Translations under genes and position numbers: made by a program
Origin: a virus
Virus record (IMG/VR): IMGVR_UViG_3300032893_000036
Coordinates: 1 to 64,000 of that record
Direction: 5' to 3' (one strand)
DNA: 64,000 nucleotides
Shown: positions 38,247-47,089 of the stretch, piece by piece
Layout of the letters: every line of letters starts with the position of its first letter
How positions within the stretch are numbered: position 1 is the first letter of the stretch
The notes under the pieces: generated by a model
Seen by the model: only the letters and a program-made list of their open reading frames with translations
Databases searched by the model: none
What the model was told of the DNA's origin: nothing

Positions 38247-38887
38247 TCGGTCACCTGCGGAATCTGCGCCGATCCGCGCGGCAGGCCGACCAAGCACGTG
38301 ATCATGCGCGTGGATTCTGTCAGCAAAGATCCCGCAGCAACCGGATTGGCCGTCGTGTAGATGAACGAGATCGGCGTGTACATGACGACGCTGAAAAATC
38401 CGCAAGCATTCACATTCGATAATCCCTGCACCGCAATCTGATTATCGTTCATCAGGTTATGCGGAGCCGAGCAGCTCACATAGATGGTCGTGGTGCCGTT
38501 GGCAATGACCGACAGCACTGAAATCGGCACGCCGAAGGCCTTTTGCACGACTCCGTCGTAGGGCATCACAGCGTTGATGTCGAGACCCGTCGGCACGCCA
38601 ATCGGCTGGTTGGCGTCGATCTCTTCGAAGTTGAAGTTCTCGGGGCGTGGATACGTGATAGGCACCGGATCTGCAGGTAGCAAGATCGCGCGCAATTGCT
38701 CCTGCGGTGTATCCAAGCACGTACGGCATACTAACAATCGGATGTTCTGAAGACTCGTACCTCGCCAGTCGTATTGCCACTGCAAATCAACGTAGTTATA
38801 CCATATGCCGCAACGATCACAGACGGCTTGCGCCTGCGGTTTTTTTGCGGAAACTCTCGCGCGGCCGGCTTTACTGGCGTAACTCAT
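38243..38887 (-). CDS. 214-aa neck-region protein with N-terminal zinc finger
   Basis: CDRCGIWYNYVDLQWQYDWR and LLVCRTCLDTPQEQL form a four-Cys finger at the N-terminus; the rest is beta-rich. The zinc-finger neck protein with D-R-C and C-x2-C recurs in podophage neck clusters. ATGA overlaps at both sides. Confidence 0.6.
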   Translation of the reverse strand: MSYASKAGRARVSAKKPQAQAVCDRCGIWYNYVDLQWQYDWRGTSLQNIRLLVCRTCLDTPQEQLRAILLPADPVPITYPRPENFNFEEIDANQPIGVPTGLDINAVMPYDGVVQKAFGVPISVLSVIANGTTTIYVSCSAPHNLMNDNQIAVQGLSNVNACGFFSVVMYTPISFIYTTANPVAAGSLLTESTRMITCLVGLPRGSAQIPQVTE

Positions 38888-39570
38888 CGGTAGTACCCGT
38901 TGAGCGCCGGAGACACGTATGTGTTGGCGGTTTCAATGTTCTGACGACTCGCGATACCCCACGACTCATCGGCTGCGGCTTTGAGCCCTACCGCTCTATC
39001 TGGCGCCCATATGAGAGCCAACCGCGCGGCCAATCCGAACACATAAGGTTCCAAAAAGTACCACGGAATTTCAACACTGGTTCCATTCGACAAAACAGAA
39101 TCCTGAGTCTGCCTCAATCGATAGTAACTAAACGATGCTTGCTGTCCATTTGGCACCAGCCATAGAGTCAAAGTCGGCGACAACAAACGGTTGAACCAGC
39201 ATACGGTCGGGCTTCCCTGCTGTTGTTTATTTGGATAGTTAGCGTATTCAGTACGGCTAACTGGCGTCACAATCCGGTCAATGTTTTGCTGTCCATTGCT
39301 GATCGTGTAATACATGTCCAACATGACTATGGTGTTGCTCGGAACGTCGTATGTGGCCTTCCCTTGCATCAGGGGAACCGTTTGCAAATCCACTTGCCAG
39401 AGGTTGACGCCGTCCGCGCTCCAGCGACCCATCATCATGTTGGTCGCCATGCGCGCATCTTCCATATGCTGCTGCGTGATCGCTGTTCGCCGCACGCCGC
39501 ACATCCCAAAAGCGTATAGAACCGCCTCCCCCATGGCAGGATCGAAGTCATAGGTGCCGGATGTATTCAC
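38884..39570 (-). CDS. P22 gp4-like tail accessory/head-tail connector protein
   Basis: 228 aa, GTG start (GTGA overlap). VNLWQVDLQTVPLMQGKATY, VTPVSRTEYANYPNKQQQGS, PWYFLEPYVFGLAARLALIW and VGLKAAADESWGIASRQNIE follow the gp4/gp14-type helical connector that mounts the tail on the portal. The size fits (gp4 is 166, others about 200-230 aa). Confidence 0.75.
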   Translation of the reverse strand: MNTSGTYDFDPAMGEAVLYAFGMCGVRRTAITQQHMEDARMATNMMMGRWSADGVNLWQVDLQTVPLMQGKATYDVPSNTIVMLDMYYTISNGQQNIDRIVTPVSRTEYANYPNKQQQGSPTVCWFNRLLSPTLTLWLVPNGQQASFSYYRLRQTQDSVLSNGTSVEIPWYFLEPYVFGLAARLALIWAPDRAVGLKAAADESWGIASRQNIETANTYVSPALNGYYR

Positions 39571-39944
39571 GTTGACACCCCCGGCGACACGTTCACGTTC
39601 CCTTGCGTGAGCCGCGTCACGGTTCCTGCGGCATCCGTCAGCAGCAAGTCATACACCCCGTTCCACCATGTAAACGTCGCGGTTGCAGATGCCGGAATGT
39701 CGATCGTGATAATTCCCGTCGGTCCGCCCAGCGTGATGTTCGAACTGGCGTCATACAGGATCGTTGTCGCGAGCGGGTACGGCAGGATCTGCAAGGTAGG
39801 CGTATATCCGGTCAGATCCACCGGTAGCGTCTGCAACCCACCGTTGACCACCGGTTGCGGCGACAGCCACGTGAACGCCTGCAGGTAGGTCGCCCATTGC
39901 TTGATGCATAAATCAAACCGGAAGGTGCCGCAGCCGCAGTTCAT
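39567..39944 (-). CDS. 125-aa small virion protein
   Basis: Starts MNCGCGTFRFDLCIKQWATY, then beta strands (TGYTPTLQILPYPLATTILY). Three Cys within the first 13 residues. GTGA overlap with the gp4-like gene. Function unknown; probably a baseplate or neck component. Confidence 0.55.
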   Translation of the reverse strand: MNCGCGTFRFDLCIKQWATYLQAFTWLSPQPVVNGGLQTLPVDLTGYTPTLQILPYPLATTILYDASSNITLGGPTGIITIDIPASATATFTWWNGVYDLLLTDAAGTVTRLTQGNVNVSPGVST

Positions 39945-41149
39945 TGGATGACCGTTTTGTTAGGAGGCAAGATGCTCACAACTATGGGGATGTTGCTGAT
40001 TAGAATACTCTCTACAATGGGAGTAGGTGACGGACCGTGCTGCGGACCCAGTGAAATTTCCAAAGTGACCGCTTCGCCAGTGAATACCAGCGTGTCCTTC
40101 GGAATCGACTGATAGACGACCGTCAAGGGAGGAGCGCCGGAATACACATACTGCAAGGTGATAGTCGCCGCAAACAGCGATTCCAATTGCGCAATCGCCA
40201 CATTCTGGAGCTCTCCGACTACCCACGGCATGAATGTGAGGAGTTGTGGAGTAGCGAGAATGGCTGCTCCGCGTGTCCCTAGCTGCGTGCCCCAGAATTC
40301 GGGCGGCCATAGCGATATCGTGAATTGCGGCGGAGATCGAGGCACGGGAGGTGGTATTGGCGCCTGTCCACTCGCGATATCTGGAAAAGTCTGCGCAGGC
40401 CAGTCTTCCTGTGGCCAGATTGAACGGAGTGCGGCAGCGAGCGATCGATTGATGTATGGGAGTGCCGCAGGCACCGTCGAAAACAGCGTGGCTATTCGAG
40501 GCGCTGTCTGTGCGCTCCATTGTTCCTGAGTCCATTGCTGACCCTCAAGGTGCGGCACAGGCCGTGGCGTATAAATGGCCGGCTTCGGATACCAGCCAGC
40601 CGACTTCGGTCCGGTCTGCGCAGGCCAATCCTCTCGAGGCCACGTCGACACCAGCATGAGCAGGGTATCGCCATACCAATTCGGTGTGTAAATCGGCGGC
40701 AACTGGACTTGTGCAAGTCCCGAGGCAATGCCCGATTCCGATTGCGCATACCACTGTTCAGGATCCCAAAGCCCTCGAATGACAGCGAGTGCGGCAGGCC
40801 GTGAAGGGTATGCGATGGGACCAGTGACTACTGATGCGAAGAAATTGGCGATATGAGCGCCGCGCTGCGCATCCCATGATTCGGACGGCCATGACTGGCG
40901 AATCGCCGCCAATACCGCCGGATTGGTAGCCGCAATGGCGACCGGAGGAACAAAGGGAGCGGCAAATTGTGCCGCAATGGTATCGCCACTCTGGGCCGCC
41001 CATGTTTCGGGCGGCCACATTGAGCGAATCGCATCGAACAAAGTTCCGGGCCCAATCGGGTTGGGCGGGATATTCGACCGCGCCGCCGCGTTCGGCGGAA
41101 GATGTACAGCTGCCGGCTGCGGAGGCGGTGGGTTATACCAGTGCCCCAC
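39941..41149 (-). CDS. 402-aa protein with seven WPxExWxAQ repeats
   Basis: No known domain recognised. The motif W-P-x-E-x-W-x-A-Q recurs seven times with first Trp at residues 45, 87, 128, 170, 206, 245 and 281 (period 36-42). Examples are WPPETWAAQ, WPSESWDAQ, WDPEQWYAQ, WPREDWPAQ, WTQEQWSAQ, WPQEDWPAQ and WPPEFWGTQ. Each repeat ends with a short helix (x4-IA) and a Pro-rich linker. Residues 1-36 are Pro/Ala-rich; the last ~100 are beta-rich. It is encoded between neck and fibre genes, so a virion spacer, tail-fibre network or host-binding solenoid is likely (inference). Confidence 0.75.
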   Translation of the reverse strand: MGHWYNPPPPQPAAVHLPPNAAARSNIPPNPIGPGTLFDAIRSMWPPETWAAQSGDTIAAQFAAPFVPPVAIAATNPAVLAAIRQSWPSESWDAQRGAHIANFFASVVTGPIAYPSRPAALAVIRGLWDPEQWYAQSESGIASGLAQVQLPPIYTPNWYGDTLLMLVSTWPREDWPAQTGPKSAGWYPKPAIYTPRPVPHLEGQQWTQEQWSAQTAPRIATLFSTVPAALPYINRSLAAALRSIWPQEDWPAQTFPDIASGQAPIPPPVPRSPPQFTISLWPPEFWGTQLGTRGAAILATPQLLTFMPWVVGELQNVAIAQLESLFAATITLQYVYSGAPPLTVVYQSIPKDTLVFTGEAVTLEISLGPQHGPSPTPIVESILISNIPIVVSILPPNKTVIQ

Positions 41150-41168
41150 CGGCCAGACTCCTTAAGCT

Positions 41169-41657
41169 TTATGCCGTCTCGCGGAAGACCATTCCGGCGT
41201 TCCAATTACCCAAGCTTCCTGGAGCAGCCGGAAAGTGCAGCCCCATACCGGACGCCGCACCTGCGTTCAGCGTGTACGTCTCCGGCGGGGTGGGCACCCA
41301 CAGCCAGCCGTTCACGATCGAAAAGGCATCCGGATACAGGATCGTCTTCGCGCCGGCACCTTCGGCCGAGGCGTTGACGCCCGCTGTGCCGGCTGCACCC
41401 GCAGATCCACCAGTAATCTGCGACGCTGGATCCAATAACCAGTTCTTCGCCGGCGTCTGCGAGGTCAGGGTCGGGAAGGCCGACACCTGCGTATTGATCT
41501 GAACGCGCTGCTGGGCGGTGTTGTTGGAGCTCGACTGCGATGCCCACATGCGCAGGAACTCAAGGGAGGTCGTCGTGCCCACGTTCACGAACACGAGGGA
41601 GACGGCTTGGTTGGCCAAGGTGAGATTAGCACCTGCGACCGTATACGTGCGGGCCAT
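41169..41657 (-). CDS. 162-aa structural protein
   Basis: MARTYTVAGANLTLANQAVS; Ala/Gly/Thr-rich beta protein with SLEFLRMWASQSSSNNTAQQ and SIVNGWLWVPTPPETYTLNA. Such phage proteins are commonly head decoration or tail-tip beta-sandwiches. Function unknown. Confidence 0.6.
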   Translation of the reverse strand: MARTYTVAGANLTLANQAVSLVFVNVGTTTSLEFLRMWASQSSSNNTAQQRVQINTQVSAFPTLTSQTPAKNWLLDPASQITGGSAGAAGTAGVNASAEGAGAKTILYPDAFSIVNGWLWVPTPPETYTLNAGAASGMGLHFPAAPGSLGNWNAGMVFRETA

Positions 41658-41697
41658 AATTCAATTACTCCAGAGCGTTACGCTCAAGTTTAGGGTA

Positions 41698-41982
41698 CTA
41701 CGCAAAGCTACGTCCCGTCCATTGGCGCCAGCCTTGGACGGTAAAAACACGAATCTTGCCGTTGCGGCGCTCTATCCGGGACGCGACGGCGCCCGTTGGC
41801 TGTCCATTGCGGAGCACGCTGAAGGCGTACTCGCCGAATGGACCCGGCTGCATATCGGTCCCAAGACACCAGACCGCGCCCATCTCATCGAAGATCGTGA
41901 GTGCGGGCGGGCTTGAAACGTAATTTTCGGTAATGTGGAACTGCTCCTTTGGCGGGAGCATGTATGGCTGAATTATTGACAT
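41698..41982 (-). CDS. 94-aa hypothetical protein
   Basis: MSIIQPYMLPPKEQFHITEN, then beta strands with EYAFSVLRNGQPTGAVASRI. Overlaps the next adhesin gene by 10 nt. Part of the adhesin cluster. Function unknown. Confidence 0.55.
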   Translation of the reverse strand: MSIIQPYMLPPKEQFHITENYVSSPPALTIFDEMGAVWCLGTDMQPGPFGEYAFSVLRNGQPTGAVASRIERRNGKIRVFTVQGWRQWTGRSFA

Positions 41983-42671
41983 ACCTGAACTACCATCCCT
42001 CCGAGGGCCATTGGCGCATAGGGCACGTAGGCTGCTGCCACCGGCTTATAGACAGCTACCAGCGCTGCCCATTTTGAACTGAACGTGAGTGTTCCCCAGT
42101 TGGCGCCCGCGCCAGCAGTGCTTGTCAATGTTTGATAATTGACATCGGCATTGTCGCTTTTGATTCCGCTGATTTCAGTGTAGGTACCAGTGCCGCCAGT
42201 GGGCGGAAACGTACCGCCGCCGGAATTGAGAGCACCGTGCCAAATTACTGCGAAGGCCAATTCACTGATATTGGCTAGCGATGACGTCGCAGCCACACTC
42301 GGCGTTGCGTTGTTTCCGCCATTGGTAGAAGTCTGATCGACTGCAACTGGTAGTACTTCAAATGCAACTATTGCGCCTTCGCTATTGGATGGAGATCCTG
42401 AACTAGCAGTCGCAGTGATTGTATGACTTCCAGCATTCACCGCCGTCAAGCGAAATAGTGCGGAGGTTGCAGCACCTCCGCTGTTGACGACTAGGTCGGA
42501 TGAGTACGAGCCCTGCCCATCAGAAACTGAGATAGTCGGACTAGATCCGCCAAGGTCCCCATGCGATACCGCCACTACGATGTGATTGTTTGCGGTAACA
42601 CCTGTCAGCGTCACGCTGGTAGATAGCGATCCGTTGAAATGGCCTGGGCTGGATACTTGAACGGGGGTCAC
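41973..42671 (-). CDS. 232-aa beta-sandwich adhesin-type protein (paralogue A)
   Basis: GTG start. Contains VTANNHIVVAVSHGDLGGSS, TISVSDGQGSYSSDLVVNSG and ALVAVYKPVAA; the same plan occurs in the protein at 46361-47089 (NDTILVVCRGS..., TISDTLGNTYQ). Both are Gly/Ser/Thr-rich, as in tail-spike side domains. Likely paralogues. Confidence 0.62.
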   Translation of the reverse strand: MTPVQVSSPGHFNGSLSTSVTLTGVTANNHIVVAVSHGDLGGSSPTISVSDGQGSYSSDLVVNSGGAATSALFRLTAVNAGSHTITATASSGSPSNSEGAIVAFEVLPVAVDQTSTNGGNNATPSVAATSSLANISELAFAVIWHGALNSGGGTFPPTGGTGTYTEISGIKSDNADVNYQTLTSTAGAGANWGTLTFSSKWAALVAVYKPVAAAYVPYAPMALGGMVVQVCQ

Positions 42672-42853
42672 TGCGAATTACCCTGACGAGAGTGATATTC
42701 CTCGGCGTGTGACTTCGCTAGGTTATGTACATGCGTAGTCCGATGATCGTACTCGTGCAATTTAGCCATGAAGATAGGAATCTGGTCTTTTGGCACTCCA
42801 AATCGCTCCAATTCCTCAGCATACTTTTGTATGAACCAACCTACATTGCTCAT
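42668..42853 (-). CDS. 61-aa helical hypothetical protein
   Basis: MSNVGWFIQKYAEELERFGV, then HDRTTHVHNLAKSHAEEYHS-like charged helix. ATGA overlaps on both sides; a TTG five codons earlier is possible. Coiled and small; perhaps a chaperone or adaptor for the adjacent adhesin. Confidence 0.5.
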   Translation of the reverse strand: MSNVGWFIQKYAEELERFGVPKDQIPIFMAKLHEYDHRTTHVHNLAKSHAEEYHSRQGNSQ

Positions 42854-44769
42854 GGTGACGTGTCCCAAAGAGACGGGTTGACCAACGGCGTAACGAAGCC
42901 GCTATTTGCATTGACTAGTGCGGTAATAGATGTTGTATTCAAACAGATACTCGTCTGAAAATTCCATATCATAGATTTCGCACCATATCCGGTATGTGCT
43001 CCATGTGTAGTCAATGATTTCCGGGTCATCGTATCATCGAAGAATGCTTGATTAGATCCACTTGGCGGTGGGCACCCGGAGAAATTGGATCCGGTTCCCA
43101 TACCCTGTCCTTCACAATTATTTGTCGTATTTGCACTATCCCGAATGTCACCCAGAGACCCACTCACGCCCGCAATCAAATTCTGAAACGTGTTCGCCCA
43201 TTGCGTCGAATGAGTGCCATAACACGCGGGATCTGGACCACCATACAGAATGCCTGATGGATAGGCGCTATTCATCGATGTGTAGAAGTCTTGTAATCCA
43301 TCAATCTCTTGTGTGCCACCATCACTTGGGTAGTAAGACATCGGTGCCCATAGAGTGCGCCGAACGGTCCGGCTGCTCATGTTCGCCGCCAAGTTAAGAT
43401 GCAGTGTCTTGAACTGCGAAATGTAATTCGCGGCCGAGCAGATTGGTTTTCCGTTTATATCAACATTTGCGGTCTCTGATTCATCGGCAGTCATTAGCCT
43501 GTCAACGCGGATATCGGTATCCAGACTATCGATAACATCCAACATGCCGGTATACATCTCTTGCAGTCTTGACCAGACTACCGGATTATCATTTGCGAGT
43601 TGACCGCGGCCAGCCGTATTGGGCTGGATGAATACCTGAACCATCGCTGGGCTGGCGCTGATGACCCAAGAAGGCCACATGGCAGTATCATTTACTTTGG
43701 CGGTAGAGAGAACGAATTGACCGTCTGCACCAATTCCGGGAGAACCGTCGAGCGTGATAGTAGTCGATGTTGAAGATAGAACATTGCGAGTATTTCCACC
43801 GCAAGAACAGATCTTGCCTCCAGTACCAACACTGCCGAATCCGGTAGTTAGTGTAATCGTATTCCCGCTTACAGATGTCGCATTTCCGATAAATGTCGAA
43901 TAGAACGCCCCTTGCCAAAATTCGACATCAAGATAGATCTTCTTCGTCGTGCGAGCACGAAGCGTAGTTAGAACGTCAGTTAGATTGGTGCGGAAAATAT
44001 TGAATGTCTGGGCTCCTCCAGTCAGTGTTGGATCGCTGATATTTGCCCATGTGAAAATGATCTTCACGCGATTAAAGAAGTTCGAAGTATTGGCAATGAT
44101 TCCTAGATTGCTATTGAAATCGGCTCTCTGATTGCTCTGAGGGCTGATCGTGTAGAAAGGATTGTTGAACCAGGCGCCGTGTCCTGGATGAAACTTAGGC
44201 AGAGTGCCGGTAGCTGACTGCGTCGTACCGGTTACTGGACCACTTTGTGCACCTTCACCGAATGAATTACTCCCCGATACGTTGTAGGTATAACTGGTGG
44301 ACGCAGTAAGACCGGTATCCGTCGTTGATGTTCCCGCAATGCCGGTCTGTACTTTAGTACCATTGCGATACAGGTTGTACGTGCTTGCGCCCCCGACTGG
44401 CGCAGTCCAACTGAGCGACACCGACGAACTCGTGGTCCCCGTGACCGCGAGTCCCGTCGGCGCATTCGGTACCGCACCCGTGGTGCCTGTCGTCTGATTG
44501 CTTCTTGAGCCCTCGCCGAGTGGCTTCACGCCAGTCACGTAGTACGTATACGAAGTACCCGGCGTGAGGCCCGTATCGGTGGTGGCCGTTGATACAATCC
44601 CGCTCTGTACCTGAACGCCATTTCGGTACAGGTTGTACGTGCTTGCGCCCCCAACGGGCGCAGTCCAACCCAACGACACCGTCGACGTCGTACTGCCGGT
44701 CACCGCCAAACTGAGCGGCGGATTCGGCAGTGGTGAGCCGGTCGATTTCTGTCCTGGGAAACTAGCCAC
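42850..44769 (-). CDS. Adhesin/depolymerase with two fibronectin-III domains and a glycosidase-like region
   Basis: 639 aa. Residues ~15-190 hold two FN3-like domains with near-identical WTAPVGGASTYNLYRNG repeats 86 residues apart (258-bp period in DNA). The remainder (from ~200) resembles a beta/alpha-barrel (FTWANISDPTLTGGAQTFNI, KKIYLDVEFWQGAFYS, RVDRLMTADESETANVDING). Acidic residues at YLDVEFWQ and ADESE are candidate catalytic groups. FN3 modules are common in phage adhesins as spacers. Polysaccharide cleavage is inferred. Confidence 0.68.
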   Translation of the reverse strand: MASFPGQKSTGSPLPNPPLSLAVTGSTTSTVSLGWTAPVGGASTYNLYRNGVQVQSGIVSTATTDTGLTPGTSYTYYVTGVKPLGEGSRSNQTTGTTGAVPNAPTGLAVTGTTSSSVSLSWTAPVGGASTYNLYRNGTKVQTGIAGTSTTDTGLTASTSYTYNVSGSNSFGEGAQSGPVTGTTQSATGTLPKFHPGHGAWFNNPFYTISPQSNQRADFNSNLGIIANTSNFFNRVKIIFTWANISDPTLTGGAQTFNIFRTNLTDVLTTLRARTTKKIYLDVEFWQGAFYSTFIGNATSVSGNTITLTTGFGSVGTGGKICSCGGNTRNVLSSTSTTITLDGSPGIGADGQFVLSTAKVNDTAMWPSWVISASPAMVQVFIQPNTAGRGQLANDNPVVWSRLQEMYTGMLDVIDSLDTDIRVDRLMTADESETANVDINGKPICSAANYISQFKTLHLNLAANMSSRTVRRTLWAPMSYYPSDGGTQEIDGLQDFYTSMNSAYPSGILYGGPDPACYGTHSTQWANTFQNLIAGVSGSLGDIRDSANTTNNCEGQGMGTGSNFSGCPPPSGSNQAFFDDTMTRKSLTTHGAHTGYGAKSMIWNFQTSICLNTTSITALVNANSGFVTPLVNPSLWDTSP

Positions 44770-44772
44770 GTC

Positions 44773-45030
44773 TTACACAGGCGTCAGGGAATCCTTGCGG
44801 ACTTCCTCGCTGCCCAATACAGCGCCTTCGTCGTTGACGTAGTTCACGACGACGTGCTCGGCTTTCAGCTTTTGGTCGTCGCGAGACATCAGAGCCTGTT
44901 GGCCGACATCCAGATGACTATGGTTCAACTTCGGATCAGTGTTTTGGATCAGCGTGTGCGGATTCGCCGGATTCGCGCCTTCCTGGATCACGCAGTGCCG
45001 ACCGTTTGGGGCTTTGTATTTCTGGGTCAT
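44773..45030 (-). CDS. 85-aa hypothetical protein
   Basis: MTQKYKAPNGRHCVIQEGAN, then NHSHLDVGQQALMSRDDQKL. Small beta/alpha; between adhesin and methyltransferase genes. Function unknown. Confidence 0.5.
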   Translation of the reverse strand: MTQKYKAPNGRHCVIQEGANPANPHTLIQNTDPKLNHSHLDVGQQALMSRDDQKLKAEHVVVNYVNDEGAVLGSEEVRKDSLTPV

Positions 45031-45053
45031 GGAATATCACCTCGGGTTGTAAA

Positions 45054-45644
45054 TTATGAACGGCGGACCACAGTCACGATGAGATCCTGCGCCGCTTCCT
45101 TCAAAAACTTGGCTGCGTACATCTGATAGTCGGAATTTCTGACAGCGACCTCGGGATGCCATGAGTAGCCGCCAGAATGATCGAAATCGCATTTGTAGCC
45201 ACCGCTCATCCATTCGGCATCTGTATGCGGGGCATTATTGGTTCGCCATTCCTTGTTGAGGTAGTAGTAACTCATCTCACACACCGGCGGCCATTGGTGC
45301 GTTGGATCGCCATACGCGCGGCCGGAAGCCCACCACGGCGTGACGATGGTCGCCTTGCCATTCGGGATCAGCACGCGGTACATCTCGTTGAAGATGTGCA
45401 TGCGCTGGGGAGCGGTGAAGTGCTCAAGCACATGGGATGCGTGGATGTATTCGACGCTCGAGTCTTCCCACGGCCATGGTTTATATCGTTGGGTATCAAC
45501 GTAAAACTCTGCTAAGTCCAAGACATTATCGACTCCGGGGAAGTTTCGGCTATCGACTCCGATGAAGCCCGGCTGTTTGTTTGGGCCGCATCCCAAGTCC
45601 AGTTTGAGTAGCTCTTTCGGTTTTTCTTCGACGACTGCGTTCAT
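45054..45644 (-). CDS. SAM-dependent class I methyltransferase
   Basis: 196 aa. LLKLDLGCGPNKQPGFIGVD is motif I; HASHVLEHFTAPQRMHIFNE and MYRVLIPNGKATIVTPWW are motifs III-IV of type-11 methyltransferases. Four bp from the glycosyltransferase gene, within the adhesin cluster. Likely modifies a sugar, protein or lipid; a DNA target is less likely because the DPPY/PPCQ motifs are absent. Confidence 0.83.
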   Translation of the reverse strand: MNAVVEEKPKELLKLDLGCGPNKQPGFIGVDSRNFPGVDNVLDLAEFYVDTQRYKPWPWEDSSVEYIHASHVLEHFTAPQRMHIFNEMYRVLIPNGKATIVTPWWASGRAYGDPTHQWPPVCEMSYYYLNKEWRTNNAPHTDAEWMSGGYKCDFDHSGGYSWHPEVAVRNSDYQMYAAKFLKEAAQDLIVTVVRRS

Positions 45645-45647
45645 GGT

Positions 45648-46364
45648 TCACCAGCAAATATCGGTTGAGTGGTCGTAATGGCCTACCTTGATGTCGCACG
45701 CGATGGCGCAGCGATAGCCGTACTTTCTCGCATCGGACCAGAAGTAGAGATCCTGAGTCGAGATCCCGCCTTCCTTCTGGGTTTTGAACCACGGCTTGCG
45801 CAACTGAGGGTCCTTGAACATCGCCAGACGAAACATGGTGAATCCTTGTCCGGTGCCGCAGCACTCAACAAGTCCGCCGTTTGGATCGGGCAACTGCGGC
45901 ATGAAGTTTAGGACTTCTTTGGGGTTGCCCCATATCTGGGCGCACCCGCCTTCGCCCTTCGTGAAATACAATCCGCCAATGGCAGCGAATTCTGGATGTG
46001 CTTCCATCTTCTCAATCAGTTTTAGCACTCCGTCAGGTGGCGGCATGTTGTCATGCTCAATGCACAACAAGTACTCCCACTGACTCAACTCCGGATTCGC
46101 AAGAACCTGCTCGATCGCGTTGCTGTAAGCCTCGCCTACTTCCTGTCCGAGAGCCAACAACCTGACCACGCCGTTGTTAGGTGGAAACGCAAGCGACCAG
46201 TGCGACAAGGCGACCTTCGCGGGGATAAGATCGGCGCTTGGGATAACCACAACGATGCGCTGACGTTTCCACGAGCCACCCTTGAGGAGCCGCGACCGAG
46301 TCGCTTTCAAATCCTTGTTGTGCTCGCCTGCGCCGTCAAACTGGATTAGCTGGGGTTTTATCAT
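45648..46364 (-). CDS. GT-A glycosyltransferase-like protein
   Basis: 238 aa from MIKPQLIQFDGAGEHNKDLK (start chosen for GGAGAG SD and ATGA overlap). Rossmann-like start RQRIVVVIPSADLIPAKVAL, acidic EHDNMPPPDGVLKLIEKMEA (DxD-like metal site) and FAAIGGLYFTKGEGGCAQIW. It probably transfers sugar from a nucleotide-sugar donor. Together with the adjacent methyltransferase it could decorate a fibre protein or the host surface glycan. Confidence 0.72.
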   Translation of the reverse strand: MIKPQLIQFDGAGEHNKDLKATRSRLLKGGSWKRQRIVVVIPSADLIPAKVALSHWSLAFPPNNGVVRLLALGQEVGEAYSNAIEQVLANPELSQWEYLLCIEHDNMPPPDGVLKLIEKMEAHPEFAAIGGLYFTKGEGGCAQIWGNPKEVLNFMPQLPDPNGGLVECCGTGQGFTMFRLAMFKDPQLRKPWFKTQKEGGISTQDLYFWSDARKYGYRCAIACDIKVGHYDHSTDICW

Positions 46365-47089
46365 GCTCTCCACCATGCGACGGTTGCCACCGGTGCACTG
46401 GCCATTTCAGTGTATGCTGCCGTCTCATTCCAAAAGAAGTCACCTTTGTTAGCAGCGGTGAGACTGAAAACAGCTGCTTGCGATCCGGTGCTGCCAAATT
46501 CAGCGTATACGGGTAATGCTACGGCATTCGATCCGCCTGACCCCATGGCTTGCCATGTTGCCCCAAGCCCAGTCCAGCCGGTTCCAGCGACAGGTGGCCC
46601 AGTGGTCGCGCCCTCAGCATTCGTGTCATGCAGGAAGCAAAATACCATGGCCGGAGCAGCAGAGACCGTAACGCTTGATGCCGTGTAATTGTTGGTTCCA
46701 GCAGTGCCACCGCCTTGTATTTCTGCGCCCGTGGCGGTTTGGAATGGCGTGGATGTCAGTCCGCTCACATTCACGGCCCAAATGGCAACTAAGGTATTGC
46801 CGGTGGACGTGGCTGTTATCTGCGAAGTACCTGCGTGAGTCGCGCCCACGCAGTCATAAAGACAGATGCCTTGACCACCTCCACCGTGTCCTGAACCGTC
46901 CCGCAGCTGGTAGGTATTGCCGAGCGTGTCGCTGATAGTTGTTGCCGCTAGACCAGAAATAGATCCGCGGCAGACGACTAAAATAGTATCGTTCAACGAG
47001 ATTGTGAGCGATCCCGTCGTTGTAACTGGATTGGAATTAACGCCGGAGGCATTCGAGAACTGCACCGGGGTACCAAATGATAGGCTCAT
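46361..47089 (-). CDS. 242-aa beta-sandwich adhesin-type protein (paralogue B)
   Basis: MSLSFGTPVQFSNASGVNSN, NDTILVVCRGSISGLAATT, TISDTLGNTYQLRDGSGHGG and QITATSTGNTLVAIWAVNVS. Parallel in layout to the protein at 41973-42671. Gly/Thr-rich, no signal. Likely a tail component. Confidence 0.6.
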   Translation of the reverse strand: MSLSFGTPVQFSNASGVNSNPVTTTGSLTISLNDTILVVCRGSISGLAATTISDTLGNTYQLRDGSGHGGGGQGICLYDCVGATHAGTSQITATSTGNTLVAIWAVNVSGLTSTPFQTATGAEIQGGGTAGTNNYTASSVTVSAAPAMVFCFLHDTNAEGATTGPPVAGTGWTGLGATWQAMGSGGSNAVALPVYAEFGSTGSQAAVFSLTAANKGDFFWNETAAYTEMASAPVATVAWWRA

